A stretch of 64,000 nucleotides of DNA from Halodesulfovibrio sp. MK-HDV (GTDB lineage: Bacteria > Desulfobacterota > Desulfovibrionia > Desulfovibrionales > Desulfovibrionaceae). Of the stretch, positions 52,884 through 62,700 are shown one piece after another (the stretch's first letter is position 1; every line of letters begins with the position of its first letter). Where the stretch lies: positions 186,001-250,000 of the forward strand of contig NZ_WYDS01000001.1 of the NCBI RefSeq assembly GCF_009914765.1. The letters run 5' to 3'. The notes below the pieces were generated by a model. It saw nothing but the letters and a program-made list of their open reading frames with translations, did no database searches and was not told the origin of the DNA. The translations under genes and the position numbers were made by a program.

Positions 52884-55584
52884 TTCGTTCTCCCCACAAG
52901 AGTTTCCACTCTGTAAGTTTTTTTAATGCATCCATTGGAGTCATATTGTCAGTATCTAGGTCTTTCAATGCGGTCACAAGAGGATTGTCTATTGGTTCAG
53001 TGTTTACAGGCGGAGTCTTGGCTGTTTTTGTTTTAGCCGGAGTTTCCGGAATTCCCGGTAGTAAACTGGCCATGCTTGCAGCTTGAACCTGTTTTGAATT
53101 TTGTGAATTACTTTCAAGTGTTGAAAGGATTTCTTTAGCGCGTTTTACAACATTTGCAGGCACTCCTGCAAGGTTAGCTACTTCGATACCGTAACTTCTG
53201 TCTGAAGGTCCCGGTACAAGCCGGCGCAGGAAAACAATTTCTCCGCCCCATTCTTTAATAGCGATGTTCATATTGTGAACACCAGCAATTTTGCCTTCCA
53301 GCGCTGTGAGCTCATGATAGTGTGTGGCAAACAATGTTCGGATGCCATCAGATTTTCTACATAGTTCTTCGACAACGGCCCAAGCTAGAGATAGGCCGTC
53401 GAAGGTCGATGTACCGCGCCCGATTTCATCAAGGATAATCAGGCTGCGCTTTGTCGCCTGTCGCAAAATCCTGGCGGTTTCCATCATCTCAACCATAAAG
53501 GTTGATTGACCCTGAGCAAGGTTGTCAGAAGCACCAACACGAGAAAAAATTCTGTCTGCAACGCCAATGTTCGCTTCACGTGCCGGTACAAAAGAGCCCA
53601 TCTGAGCAAGAATACAAATGATTGCCATCTGTCTTAGCACAGTAGACTTACCAGCCATGTTTGGACCAGTAATGAGAAGAAGCTTTCGTTTGTTGTCTAC
53701 GCGTAGGTCGTTAGGAATAAAATTAGAACTTCCTTGAACTGCCTCTACAACAGGATGTCGCCCATCTTTAATGGAGATATGAGTTCCACTGTGTAGATCA
53801 GGACGAGCCCAGTTCCATTTGCGTGCTGCCTCAGCAAGGCTCTGCCAGTAATCCAGACCGGCTAGAAGGTCTGCCATAAACAGCAAACGAGAGCGTGCAC
53901 CGACAATTGTTTCGCGCATTTTCTGGAAGAGCTTGTATTCCAGGCTCTTGCGTTTGTCAGTTGCGGCAAGAAGTTTTTCCTCTAATTCTTTCAACTTTGG
54001 TGTTGAATATCGTTCAGAGTTGGCAAGTGTCTGGCGTCGTACAAAATGTTCAGGAACTTTTGAAATAGATCCTTGTGGCACATCAAAGAAGTAACCGAAC
54101 ACGCGGTTATACTTTAATTTCATCTTTTGAATGCCAGTGGCTGCCTGTTCTTCCTGAAGCAATTCTTCAAGCTTGGATTCGCCATGCTCACTTAACTCAA
54201 TAAGTTCATTCAGATCGTCGTGGAATCCATGCTTAAAGAGTCCACCTTCAGTAATGAGGGGAGGTGGATTGTCTACAAAAGCATCGTCGAGCAGGGTGTG
54301 ATAATCTGCAAGGTTATCCCAATGCTTGAGCAATTTAGTGAGCCATGGAGGAAGGGTGAGTCGTTGCTCATCGTCCATGGTGGTGTATTGCTCTGACTCT
54401 GTTTGAACTTTTTCAAGAACGCTTCGAACGGTAGGCAACGTGCTTATACTTTGACGCAAAGCAACAAAGTCTTTTGGCGCAGCACGGTTAAGTTGAATAC
54501 GTGTGCTCAGGCGTTCAAGGTCATATACAAGATCAAGAGCGGTGCGGATGTCCTTCCGAAGAGTGTCATTGGCAAAAAAGTATTCAACGGCATTCTGAGT
54601 TTCGGTAATTGGAGCAATGTCACGCCATGGGTGGCGCATACGTTCTGCAAGTAGACGACCGCCCATAGGAGTAAGAGTGTGATCCAGAACTTGCCAGAGT
54701 GTACCAAGACCTTTTCTGCCATCTAAGGTTTTAAAAAGTTCAAGGTTGCGCTCTGTAATCTCATCTAAGATGAGATGCTTTGAAAGGTTCAGTGGTTTGA
54801 ATCTGGATAGGTGGGTAAGCTCGCCTTTCTGCGTTAATTTCAGATAGGTAAGCAGAGCACCACACGACCTAACAAGGTCGTTGCTCTTTTCTAATCCCAG
54901 AGCACCGAGTTCCACGATGTTTTGAGATTCTAAAATTTTTTCAGTATTTCGCTTAAGATCAAAAAAGGCTTTTGCCGGTTTTTTGAGAATGATTGTCTCA
55001 GTCAGAGAAAAAGACGGCGGCGGGGTGAGGTCATCAGGAATGATGAGTTCTTTCGGCCCCATTTTTTGTGCCCATTGCCATAACTCAGCCTGCTTTTTCA
55101 ACTGGATGCCAGACCAATCTCCAGTGGAGTAGTCTACCCATGCAAGGCCGCCACTGTTGTTTTTTACATCCCAGCAGAGTGCACCTAGGTAGTTATGACC
55201 TTTGGCGACAAGGTTTACGTCTTCTACAACAGTACCTGGAGTTAATATTCGTTTTACTTCGCGTTTTACGAGTCCCTTTGCTTCACGTGGGTCTTCCACT
55301 TGTTCGCAAATGGCAACGTTATGACCTTTTTCTAGAAGCTTTGGCAGATAAGTTTCTACAGCATGATACGGAACTCCGCACATTGGAATGCGAAATTCTG
55401 AATTGGAGCTGCTTCTGCTGGTGAGCGTAATTTGAAGATCACGCGCGGCAACTTCAGCATCTTCAAAGAATAGTTCGTAAAAATCTCCCATACGATAGAA
55501 CAGAAGACATTGCGGGTACTGGTCTTTGATATGAAGGTACTGTTCCATCATAGGAGTCAGTTTTGTAGGGCGGTTTGCAGTCAT
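52870..55584 (-). CDS. mutS: DNA mismatch repair protein MutS
   Basis: Mismatch-recognition ATPase. The 904-residue protein has the mismatch-binding [15 protein letters not shown] (Phe-X-Glu inserted at the mismatch) near residue 30, a connector and lever region, and the ATPase with GPNMAGKST near 630, [39 protein letters not shown] and ATHYHEL. The C-terminus ends in a helical segment with a proline/lysine-rich linker. lapB lies upstream across a terminator (55661-55694). Overlaps the lipoprotein gene at its 3' end. Confidence 0.96.
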   Translation of the reverse strand: MTANRPTKLTPMMEQYLHIKDQYPQCLLFYRMGDFYELFFEDAEVAARDLQITLTSRSSSNSEFRIPMCGVPYHAVETYLPKLLEKGHNVAICEQVEDPREAKGLVKREVKRILTPGTVVEDVNLVAKGHNYLGALCWDVKNNSGGLAWVDYSTGDWSGIQLKKQAELWQWAQKMGPKELIIPDDLTPPPSFSLTETIILKKPAKAFFDLKRNTEKILESQNIVELGALGLEKSNDLVRSCGALLTYLKLTQKGELTHLSRFKPLNLSKHLILDEITERNLELFKTLDGRKGLGTLWQVLDHTLTPMGGRLLAERMRHPWRDIAPITETQNAVEYFFANDTLRKDIRTALDLVYDLERLSTRIQLNRAAPKDFVALRQSISTLPTVRSVLEKVQTESEQYTTMDDEQRLTLPPWLTKLLKHWDNLADYHTLLDDAFVDNPPPLITEGGLFKHGFHDDLNELIELSEHGESKLEELLQEEQAATGIQKMKLKYNRVFGYFFDVPQGSISKVPEHFVRRQTLANSERYSTPKLKELEEKLLAATDKRKSLEYKLFQKMRETIVGARSRLLFMADLLAGLDYWQSLAEAARKWNWARPDLHSGTHISIKDGRHPVVEAVQGSSNFIPNDLRVDNKRKLLLITGPNMAGKSTVLRQMAIICILAQMGSFVPAREANIGVADRIFSRVGASDNLAQGQSTFMVEMMETARILRQATKRSLIILDEIGRGTSTFDGLSLAWAVVEELCRKSDGIRTLFATHYHELTALEGKIAGVHNMNIAIKEWGGEIVFLRRLVPGPSDRSYGIEVANLAGVPANVVKRAKEILSTLESNSQNSKQVQAASMASLLPGIPETPAKTKTAKTPPVNTEPIDNPLVTALKDLDTDNMTPMDALKKLTEWKLLWGERNDAN

Positions 55585-55660
55585 TATATATAATCGGGTG
55601 TCAAATGGTTTTGCGTAACAAACATGAATAATTTCGGCTTGTTCCCAGTATTGTATAAAG

Positions 55661-55694
55661 GTAAAAAATGGCGTCGCCCAGAGACAACGCCATT
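55661..55694 (-). terminator. Terminator after lapB
   Basis: On the minus strand AATGGCGT and ACGCCATT form the stem, followed by TTTTTTAC. It separates lapA-lapB from mutS. Confidence 0.8.
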
Positions 55695-55725
55695 TTCTGA
55701 AACAATGTATAAATCGGCTGGAACG

Positions 55726-56823
55726 TTAATCTTGAAGATGAATTCTAAATGCTGCTGTGTGCCAATTTCGGCATTTTGGGCAGCTATAGAATGTTTCAAG
55801 GCGCCTGATACCGCAATGGCTACATACGAAACGCTTAACATTTCCAATTTGGTTTACAAAGAAACCAAGCTGATTTTTGAAGACAGGTGAAAGAGGTTGC
55901 TCGTTCATTGCAAGCCCCAGCAACTCCATACGTGCTGCCCAAAAATTGGGATTAAGCACCATGGTCTTTGCAAGCCATGCATTTGCCTCTTCGATATTTC
56001 CATCATAAATATGGAAACGTGCGCAGTAGTACTGAACGATAATATCAGGATCTTGCGTATCGAGAACTTCCACCACAATCTTGCATAGGTTTGTGGCAAA
56101 GTCGTCGTCGCATGATTCTGCATATTCATCAAGAGACGTGTAAATATGCTCAAGCATTAGAAAACGCATGCTTGGAGTAATATTCGTCAATCCATCTTTA
56201 AGAATCGAACTACATTTGCGGATCTCACAATTTTGTGCGGCAAGTGCAAATTTCGCAATCCAAGCTTCAACAGAGCCTTTGTAGATACGCAGGGCTTTGT
56301 TGAACGATTTACTAGCTTCACCTTCACTTCCGAGAGAGAGAAGTTCCTCACCATGGAGAACCATGTAATGAGACTGACCAATTTTGTGGCCTAGCTTTCC
56401 GTACAGTCTTGAGGCATCGAGGAAGTTGCCTACCTCGGCATATAAAACTGCAAGCGACTGAAGGATTTCTTCAGTGTCTCCAGCAATTCTTCTTGCGCGT
56501 TCAAAGGCTTGTAGTGCCCTGTCCATGAAGCCGCCACGACGGTAGTCATGACCAAGCTCGAGAAAGGCTCGAACACGGAATTCCTCATTAAGGCCAGGAC
56601 GTGCAATCAAGTTGTTACGCAATTGCACGGCACGCTCAATATCACCTTGAGCACGGTAAAGGTTTCCAAGGGCTATGTAGATCTCAACAGCATCGGGATC
56701 ATTTCGAACGGCTCGGGACAGTTCTGCAATAGTTTCCTTGGTATCTCGTTCACCATGTGGTGTTTCAAACGTAGCAAGAACAGATTTTCGCTTATTAGGA
56801 ATCAATCGACTCAGCATGGACAT
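55726..56823 (-). CDS. lapB: LapB-like TPR protein with C-terminal rubredoxin-type zinc ribbon
   Basis: A 365-residue homologue of LapB/YciM, which controls LpxC turnover and so lipopolysaccharide synthesis. TPR units fill most of the protein (AVEIYIALGNLYRAQGDIERAVQLRNNLI, AFLELGHDYRRGGFMDRALQAFERARR). It ends with FVCSHCGIRRLETFYSCPKCRNWHT, the four-cysteine rubredoxin-like domain that distinguishes LapB from other TPR proteins. The N-terminal membrane helix of E. coli LapB is absent; here the membrane anchor may come from LapA, encoded 23 bases upstream. GGAGGG precedes the ATG. Confidence 0.86.
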   Translation of the reverse strand: MSMLSRLIPNKRKSVLATFETPHGERDTKETIAELSRAVRNDPDAVEIYIALGNLYRAQGDIERAVQLRNNLIARPGLNEEFRVRAFLELGHDYRRGGFMDRALQAFERARRIAGDTEEILQSLAVLYAEVGNFLDASRLYGKLGHKIGQSHYMVLHGEELLSLGSEGEASKSFNKALRIYKGSVEAWIAKFALAAQNCEIRKCSSILKDGLTNITPSMRFLMLEHIYTSLDEYAESCDDDFATNLCKIVVEVLDTQDPDIIVQYYCARFHIYDGNIEEANAWLAKTMVLNPNFWAARMELLGLAMNEQPLSPVFKNQLGFFVNQIGNVKRFVCSHCGIRRLETFYSCPKCRNWHTAAFRIHLQD

Positions 56824-56846
56824 TAGCTGCCCTCCGTAAGTTGCGC

Positions 56847-57222
56847 TTACGCCTCAGTAGCTTTTTCCGGGGTACCTTCAGATTCAGGCTCAATCTCAGG
56901 CAGATTTGCTTTTTCATCAAGAGGATTAGTGCGAAGAGCGTTTACTTCTTTTTCAAGTTTTTTAAGCTGCTTACGTGCTTTGCGTATTGCGGAGCCCAAG
57001 CGAACTCGTTCGAGTAAGAAGAAGAAAGTAACAGCAAAGGCGCCAAAAACAAAAAGCACCCAAAATGAGAAAGTAAATTGGAAGCGGAATGGTTTCCCAA
57101 GATTGGTACAACAGATCAACTTTCAGCGTAATGGCCTGAGAAAGTTCTGCTGTATTCTGTTGGAAGAAAACCATACAGAGGAAAAATACAACAACAAGCA
57201 AAAGTACCTTAATAAAACGCAT
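56847..57222 (-). pseudogene. lapA: LapA-domain (DUF1049) membrane protein gene with a one-base frameshift
   Basis: Reading from ATG 57222 (GGAG upstream) gives two membrane helices, the first MRFIKVLLLVVVFFLCMVFF and the second beginning LPIYFLILGAF, then goes out of frame. A frame one base away continues with VFGAFAVTFFFLLERVRLGS and a coiled coil (RKARKQLKKLEKEVNALR) to the stop at 56847. Removing one T from the run pair at 57045-57055 (minus strand GCTTTTTGTTTTTGG) joins them into a standard LapA protein of about 124 residues. LapA partners LapB, encoded just downstream. Whether this is a real mutation or a sequencing error cannot be told here. Confidence 0.78.
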
Positions 57223-57244
57223 AGACTACTCCTTATTACACACC

Positions 57245-57730
57245 CTACGGCAGGGCATCAAAGCTTGGTTTCAATTTAGCATAGGTACTCTGAAGATGCT
57301 CAGAGATAAGCCGGACATCGGCACACGTAGCCATGAATGAAGAATCACCATCCCATCGTGGAACAATATGATAATGAAGATGTTCGCGAATGCCGGCACC
57401 TGCGGAAGTGCCAAGATTGAGACCTATATTGATCCCAGTAGGGTTAAATGTTTCTTTCATAATTGTGGTGGATAGTTGCAGCAAGTCCATCAACTCATGG
57501 GCCACATCAGCAGCAAGCTTGGTAATACAGTTCGTATGCTCGTACGGCATTACCATAATGTGTCCCACATTATATGGATATTTATTCATGATGATGAAGT
57601 TTTTTTTGCCTCTGTAAAGAATGAGACGTTCTTCATCTTCGTCTGTGTGGTCAGGAATGCAAAATACGCATGTGTCAGGTTTGGGGCCTAGAATATAGTC
57701 AATGCGCCAAGGCGCCCACATATGTTGCAT
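57245..57730 (-). CDS. HIT-family hydrolase
   Basis: A 161-residue histidine-triad protein. The catalytic HLHYHIVPR (HxHxHxx) lies near residue 113, and the N-terminus MQHMWAPWRIDYILGPKPDTCVFC carries the cysteine pair of the zinc-binding Ap4A-phosphorylase-like HIT group. FIIMNKYPYNVGHIMVMPYEH is the conserved substrate-pocket region. It probably hydrolyses or phosphorolyses dinucleoside polyphosphates or AMP conjugates. I start at ATG 57730 with AGGA upstream; the longer ORF to 57895 adds an untypical leader. It heads the lapA-lapB unit. Confidence 0.87.
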   Translation of the reverse strand: MQHMWAPWRIDYILGPKPDTCVFCIPDHTDEDEERLILYRGKKNFIIMNKYPYNVGHIMVMPYEHTNCITKLAADVAHELMDLLQLSTTIMKETFNPTGINIGLNLGTSAGAGIREHLHYHIVPRWDGDSSFMATCADVRLISEHLQSTYAKLKPSFDALP

Positions 57731-57935
57731 GATACGTCCTAAGTTCTTTCTGAATGAATCGGGGAAAATTATTCGGTTTACTCTTGAATGTTCAAGAATG
57801 CCGTACAATCCTATCATTATTATCCCTTGCCGATTTACACGGGAAGCGCCGGAAGAGCAAGATTTAGGTTGCAAAAAGAGTGTGCATGTTGCCATGCTTA
57901 CTGTGTAAACTCATAATTTTTACAATAACTGTCTA

Positions 57936-60605
57936 TTATTGCCTAGCTTTTAACATGCGGTATGCAAAGTCAAGTTGTTCCTGTCTTGTCTTTATTTTTT
58001 CATCAAGCATGGCGAATAAAGTCTTTCGTAACACTTCTCCGAACAAAGGACCTGGTGTAAATCCAAGTAATTGTAAGTCTGCACCTGTGATGTCGAGAGT
58101 CGTGTTGCGCAGATAAGCAAGGAAATGTGAAATATGTTTTTTCACTGCTTCAGATTTTGTACGCGCCATCATGTATAGTACCCCTTCAAGCGGTATTGGT
58201 ACAAGCAGTTCGTAAAGTCGGCTGTAAGCTTCCGGAGGGATAGCGTTTATCAAGTTCGTTACAGATTTTACGGTGTCCCGCAGGGTTAAAAAGTCTGCGT
58301 ATTGTTTGGGGGCAAAGTGTAAACGTGTAAGAACTTCCTCCACTGCATCAGCTTTTGATGCAGATGTGAGTCCAAGTAAGTAAATAACCCAAGGTTCGGG
58401 AGATGGTTTGGCATAGAGCATTCTGTACCACTCCATTACCTTTTCAATCTCTTTAAGCACATCTCGTTTTTTCGGAGAGAGCTCAAGCGCAGGATGAATG
58501 GATTGTAGAACAGTAAATTCATGAAGCCTGATGAGAGACTGATAAGGACTTACTTCGTTAAAGATAGATTGAAGCTCATGGAAAACTCGGGAGCCGCTAA
58601 GTTTAGTGATAAGCTTTAATTGTAAAGCATTCTTAATAAGCTTCGTAGTTTGTGGGCCGATGATAAATTCAAAACGGGTTTCAAATCTGATCGCACGGAG
58701 TATGCGTGTCGGATCTTCTACAAAGCTTAGGGAGTGAAGAACGCGAATTACTTTGTCGCGAATATCTTTCTGAGCACCAAAGAAGTCAATGAGCTTACCG
58801 AATTTGTCGTGGCTTAGCTGGATGGCTAACGCGTTGATGGTAAAGTCTCTGCGGTATAAGTCCATCTTGATGGAAGAAAGTTCTACCGTAGGTAAAGACG
58901 CTGGCTGCTCGTAATATTCGAGGCGAGCGGTTGCCACATCAAGTCGTTCTTCTTCGCCTGCCGCGTTCGTATATATAATGATAGCTGTTTTAAATTTTGT
59001 ATGCTGGCGCACTCGTCCACCAAGACTGTGGGCAAGTTTTTTAGCAAATGCAATGCCGTCGCCTTCGACAACTAAGTCGAGATCTAGGTTTTTACGTCCA
59101 AGCAGTAAGTCACGCACAAAGCCACCAACAACATACACAGCCACGTTAAGCCTGTTTCCCAGATCTCCAGCCATAGTTAGCAATTCGAAGTGGTGTTCAG
59201 GCAAGCGTTCTTTCAGGAGCGGGAGTACATTGCGCTCTTTTTTATCTGAAAAAAGTTTGTCAGGTACTCGTGATGGTTCTTCAACCAGCGTGTTGATAAG
59301 GTCTGTACGGGTAATAACCCCCATAAGGCGTGTATCAATTACAACCGGAACAAGTCGCTGACGTTTGCCTACAATAATTTCCATGACAGGATACAAATCA
59401 TCATCAGGGTTCACTGTCTGAACTTTTTTGTTCATATACGTGCTGGCAGGGGCATTACCTAGGCCATGCGAACAAGCTCGAACAGCGGTTTGGTACTCCA
59501 GATAGCCGCTGACAACGGGATTATTAGCACTTTCAAGCAACGGAATAGCTTTTAGGCCAAACCGGTTCATAATAGATTCTGCTTTGCACATGGAGACGGT
59601 TTCGTATTCAAATATGGCGGGCGCAGTCATGTGTTCACGCACAGTCTTTTCATAATGGATGGAAGAATAGAGTAGTCCGAAAAGTTCATCCTTTACTTCA
59701 GATAGTGGCTTGCTTTTTACAGAGGCTGATGCTGCAAAGTTATGACCACCACCACCTAGAGACTGACAAATTTGGCCAACATTGACAGAATGAATTTTAC
59801 TTCTGGCAACGACTTGTACCCGGTCACTCATGCGGCACAGAGCAAAAAGAACTTTTACTTCTTGCATGTCGATCATTTTATGAGCGAGCAAAGCAAAGTC
59901 CCGCACGTAATGAGAAACTGATGTTTCTGCAATCACAACCGGGATGCCGTTAATGTCATGAGTCGTTGCAGATTCAAGCAGGCTGTTGAGGATGGAAATT
60001 TGTTCAACGGTCAGCTCACGAGTCGTGAGTTCTGAAATTGTGTTGATGTCCATACCCATTGTTTTCAGCCATCCGCCTGCTTCAAAGTCATGTTCCGTTG
60101 TGGAATTGAAGGAGAATGATCCGGTGTCTTCATAAACACCCAGTCCCAGCATGGTTGCTTCTTCTGGCGTAATGGAGAGCCCTTTTTCTTTAATCAACAG
60201 CGTGATGATTGAAGTAGCAGATCCCCAAGGTTTGACCACTGAGAGCGTTGCTGGCAGATCGTCATTTGAATCTGGATGGTGATCATACAGATGGATTTCT
60301 AAGTCCGGATTCTCTAGAGCCGGAGCAACATGGCTGATGCGTTCGCGTTGTCTAGTGTCTACAACGACAAGAGTTTTGACCGTGGAATAATCGATTTCTT
60401 TGGCATCTTTAAAATTGAAGAGATAAGTGGCACTTTCAATAAAGAAGTTTCGCAGGTTTGCTTCCTGTGATCCCGGGAAAACTAGAACGGCATCATCGTA
60501 CAGCTTGCTTGCAGCAACAATTGCCGCAAGGCAATCAAAGTCTGCATTAGCGTGACCTGTGATTAGGACAGGAGCCGGAATAAGGGGCTTCGAATTAGAA
60601 TTCAC
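57936..60605 (-). CDS. DHH-CBS-nucleotidyltransferase fusion (CCA-adding/poly(A) polymerase type)
   Basis: An 889-residue multidomain protein. Residues 1-310 are a DHH/DHHA1 phosphoesterase (GHANADFDCLAAI, VDTRQRER, LYDHHPDSNDD, SLGGGGHNFAAS). Two CBS domains follow (REHMTAPAIFEYETVSMCKAE near 325; VMEIIVGKRQRLVPVVI near 410). Residues 470-889 are a class II nucleotidyltransferase with GGFVRDLLLGRKNLDLDLVVEGDG, RRDFTINALAI and VEDPTRILRAIRFETRF. This architecture occurs in bacteria that split CCA addition between enzymes, so it may add C or A to tRNA 3' ends while the DHH part trims or degrades short RNA or dinucleotides. Ends 2 bases from xerD. Confidence 0.88.
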   Translation of the reverse strand: MNSNSKPLIPAPVLITGHANADFDCLAAIVAASKLYDDAVLVFPGSQEANLRNFFIESATYLFNFKDAKEIDYSTVKTLVVVDTRQRERISHVAPALENPDLEIHLYDHHPDSNDDLPATLSVVKPWGSATSIITLLIKEKGLSITPEEATMLGLGVYEDTGSFSFNSTTEHDFEAGGWLKTMGMDINTISELTTRELTVEQISILNSLLESATTHDINGIPVVIAETSVSHYVRDFALLAHKMIDMQEVKVLFALCRMSDRVQVVARSKIHSVNVGQICQSLGGGGHNFAASASVKSKPLSEVKDELFGLLYSSIHYEKTVREHMTAPAIFEYETVSMCKAESIMNRFGLKAIPLLESANNPVVSGYLEYQTAVRACSHGLGNAPASTYMNKKVQTVNPDDDLYPVMEIIVGKRQRLVPVVIDTRLMGVITRTDLINTLVEEPSRVPDKLFSDKKERNVLPLLKERLPEHHFELLTMAGDLGNRLNVAVYVVGGFVRDLLLGRKNLDLDLVVEGDGIAFAKKLAHSLGGRVRQHTKFKTAIIIYTNAAGEEERLDVATARLEYYEQPASLPTVELSSIKMDLYRRDFTINALAIQLSHDKFGKLIDFFGAQKDIRDKVIRVLHSLSFVEDPTRILRAIRFETRFEFIIGPQTTKLIKNALQLKLITKLSGSRVFHELQSIFNEVSPYQSLIRLHEFTVLQSIHPALELSPKKRDVLKEIEKVMEWYRMLYAKPSPEPWVIYLLGLTSASKADAVEEVLTRLHFAPKQYADFLTLRDTVKSVTNLINAIPPEAYSRLYELLVPIPLEGVLYMMARTKSEAVKKHISHFLAYLRNTTLDITGADLQLLGFTPGPLFGEVLRKTLFAMLDEKIKTRQEQLDFAYRMLKARQ

Positions 60606-60607
60606 GC

Positions 60608-61525
60608 TTACATCCTTGAACGTGGGTGGTATTGCTTATGGATTTGTTTAAGTCTGTCTGCCTGAACATGTGTGTATATTTCTGTGGCAGAAATATCTGA
60701 GTGTCCCAACAGTAATTGAACGGTACGTAAATCTGCGCCGCCGTCCAGTAAATGTGTTGCAAACGAATGTCTAAACGTATGGGGAGATACATTTTTATGA
60801 ACTTCGGCTTTTAACACGTAACGCTGTACCAGTTTCCAAATAGCTTGCCTGGTTAATCCTTTGCCGGATCGGTTAAGGAAAACAAAATTTTCAATTGGGG
60901 CAAAGTGTGGTCGCCAATCTCGCATATACAATTGCAAAATTTGCATGGCTGCATTGTGCATCGGAACTATTCGATCTTTAGAGCCTTTACCGTGTACACG
61001 CATCAATCCACTTTGGAGATCAAGGTCAATAGGCTTCAGAGTAACACACTCTGTAACGCGTAAACCAGAAGCGTAGAGTAATTCAAGAATTGCGCGGTCG
61101 CGAAATCCTAGTTTCTTTTTCATATCTGGTTGTTCAAGTATCGCTTGAACTTCTTCTACAGATAAAACGTCGGGAAGAGTTTTAGGAAGTTTTGGATTTT
61201 CTAAATATTGTACAGGGTTGGCGTTTAGATAGTTCTCGTCAAAACAGTATCGGAAAAATCCGCGAAGTGCAGACAGGTGGCGCGCAAGGCTGCGGCTATT
61301 TAATCCGCCTCGACGAAGGTGCATAATGTATAAAAAGATGGATTGATCAGTAACATCTTCAACCTTGTATTTTTTGTCTTCGAGAAAAACTAAAAAGCTG
61401 CGTAAATCAGTTTCATATGAAGTAAGCGTATTTTCAGAAAGTCCACGTGTGACAAGTAAAAACTGAAGATAGCTATCAACAAAAGGATGGCTGACTGGAA
61501 GTATTTCGTGAGGTTGCGTGTTCAT
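60608..61525 (-). CDS. xerD: Tyrosine recombinase XerD
   Basis: Site-specific recombinase resolving chromosome dimers at dif with XerC and FtsK. The 305-residue protein has an N-terminal SAM-like core-binding domain (SYLQFLLVTRGLSENTLTSYETDLRSF) and the catalytic set: Arg in YASGLRVTECV, Lys in HGKGSKDRIVP, His/Arg in HTFRHSFATHLL, and His plus the Tyr nucleophile in LLGHSDISATEIYTHV. Length and N-terminus fit Xer rather than phage integrases. It is the upstream partner of the DHH-nucleotidyltransferase gene. XerD versus XerC is a judgement by general resemblance. Confidence 0.9.
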   Translation of the reverse strand: MNTQPHEILPVSHPFVDSYLQFLLVTRGLSENTLTSYETDLRSFLVFLEDKKYKVEDVTDQSIFLYIMHLRRGGLNSRSLARHLSALRGFFRYCFDENYLNANPVQYLENPKLPKTLPDVLSVEEVQAILEQPDMKKKLGFRDRAILELLYASGLRVTECVTLKPIDLDLQSGLMRVHGKGSKDRIVPMHNAAMQILQLYMRDWRPHFAPIENFVFLNRSGKGLTRQAIWKLVQRYVLKAEVHKNVSPHTFRHSFATHLLDGGADLRTVQLLLGHSDISATEIYTHVQADRLKQIHKQYHPRSRM

Positions 61526-61540
61526 TATGCGTGCCTGTAA

Positions 61541-62434
61541 TTAAAAGAAATATTCCGAAATGTATTTACCTGCGGTGAACAGAATAAATACTGTGAGAAT
61601 GACTTTAAGTGTATTGGCAGAAACATATTTTTGGCACAGCGCGCCAAGATACATTCCTCCAATTCCGCCTAGTCCGAATAATATGCCTAAAAGGTAGTCG
61701 GGAGCAATTACTTGTGCCGGATATATATATGAAAGGGCCTGATAAATTCCGACACCGGCAATAGACGTTACAAACGTTCCCATGAGACAAGCGCCAGCAA
61801 CTGTATAAACTGGCAGCCCAAAGAATGTAATAAAAAATGGGGCAATAATTGCGCCGCCACCGATGCCGTAAATTCCACCTATGATCCCTACCACAAAGGT
61901 AAGAGAAAAAATACCGGCAGTAGGGGCAGTGTACGTTTCACCTTCAAAAGAATAAGCGATACGTTTTAAAGAAAACTCAAGAGTTTTTGTAGTGCCGATT
62001 GGAGGCGTTATGGCATCTGTTTCCAATGTTATTCTTTTTTTGAAACGGATTGTTTTAAAGAGACGAAAACCGACATAGAGCAGCACACCGCCGACAAATA
62101 ATTTAAAGTCTGCGGTGTCGGGAAGGTATGTGATTCGAATAATAGCGCCGATGACAACACCGGGGAGGGTGCCTGCTATGACAGCCCATGTGAGTGGCCA
62201 AACCATTCTTCCTTCACGTATGTAGCGCAAGACGCCACTCGGAATAGCAATAATATTAAACAGTTGGTTTGTTGCACTTACAGAAGGCGTGGTGTAGCCA
62301 AGAACTGACATTTGGAAGGGAAGCAGCAAAAAAGCTCCTGAAAGCCCACTCATGGACGTGAAAAAGGAAATAACAAAAGCAACAGCTGGGGGGAATAGAG
62401 GGTGGACTTCAATGCCGGCAACAGGAAACAGCAT
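61541..62434 (-). CDS. TauE/SafE-family permease (putative sulfite/organosulfonate exporter)
   Basis: A 297-residue membrane protein with about eight helices in two halves, each carrying a GG-rich signature: MSGLSGAFLLLPFQMSVLG in the first and GIIGGIYGIGGGAIIAPFFITFFG in the second. That repeat is diagnostic for the TauE/SafE (DUF81) family, which exports sulfite, sulfoacetate or related anions. Start at ATG 62434 with GGAG 5 bases upstream; the longer frame to 62464 lacks one. In a sulfate reducer export of sulfite or sulfonates is plausible but unproven. xerD lies 15 bases downstream. Confidence 0.87.
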   Translation of the reverse strand: MLFPVAGIEVHPLFPPAVAFVISFFTSMSGLSGAFLLLPFQMSVLGYTTPSVSATNQLFNIIAIPSGVLRYIREGRMVWPLTWAVIAGTLPGVVIGAIIRITYLPDTADFKLFVGGVLLYVGFRLFKTIRFKKRITLETDAITPPIGTTKTLEFSLKRIAYSFEGETYTAPTAGIFSLTFVVGIIGGIYGIGGGAIIAPFFITFFGLPVYTVAGACLMGTFVTSIAGVGIYQALSYIYPAQVIAPDYLLGILFGLGGIGGMYLGALCQKYVSANTLKVILTVFILFTAGKYISEYFF

Positions 62435-62625
62435 AGGCTCTCCGCTGTTAGTGTAAAAGGTCAAAAGTATGAGCTAGGTTGTAAAGATTTTACACTATTC
62501 TCCGATAAGAGTGCAACATTTAGCGCCGAAGATTGCGTCATATGCTTTTGCAGTATGTCGTTTTCGTTTTGATTGTAATGGATGTGCGAACATTATGTAT
62601 CTCAGCCGCGGCGTTATATGCAAAC

Positions 62626-62641
62626 ACTGATCTGTATCAGT
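62626..62641. promoter_or_regulatory. Inverted repeat upstream of the chemotaxis receptor gene
   Basis: ACTGATCTGTATCAGT, perfect 6-base arms around CTGT, 59 bases ahead of the receptor start. The spacing CTGAT-N4-ATCAG recalls Fnr-type sites with altered outer bases. Confidence 0.35.
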
Positions 62642-62700
62642 ACTATTTTCTAATAATAAAGTGTGCCATCGGCATTCGCCTTAAGTAAGGAAGAAATTGT

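Noticed and set aside
62648-62700. Sigma-28 (flagellar) promoter ahead of the chemotaxis receptor
   Set aside because: TAAAGTGT is present but the spacer and -10 fit poorly and the start would fall on the ribosome binding site.
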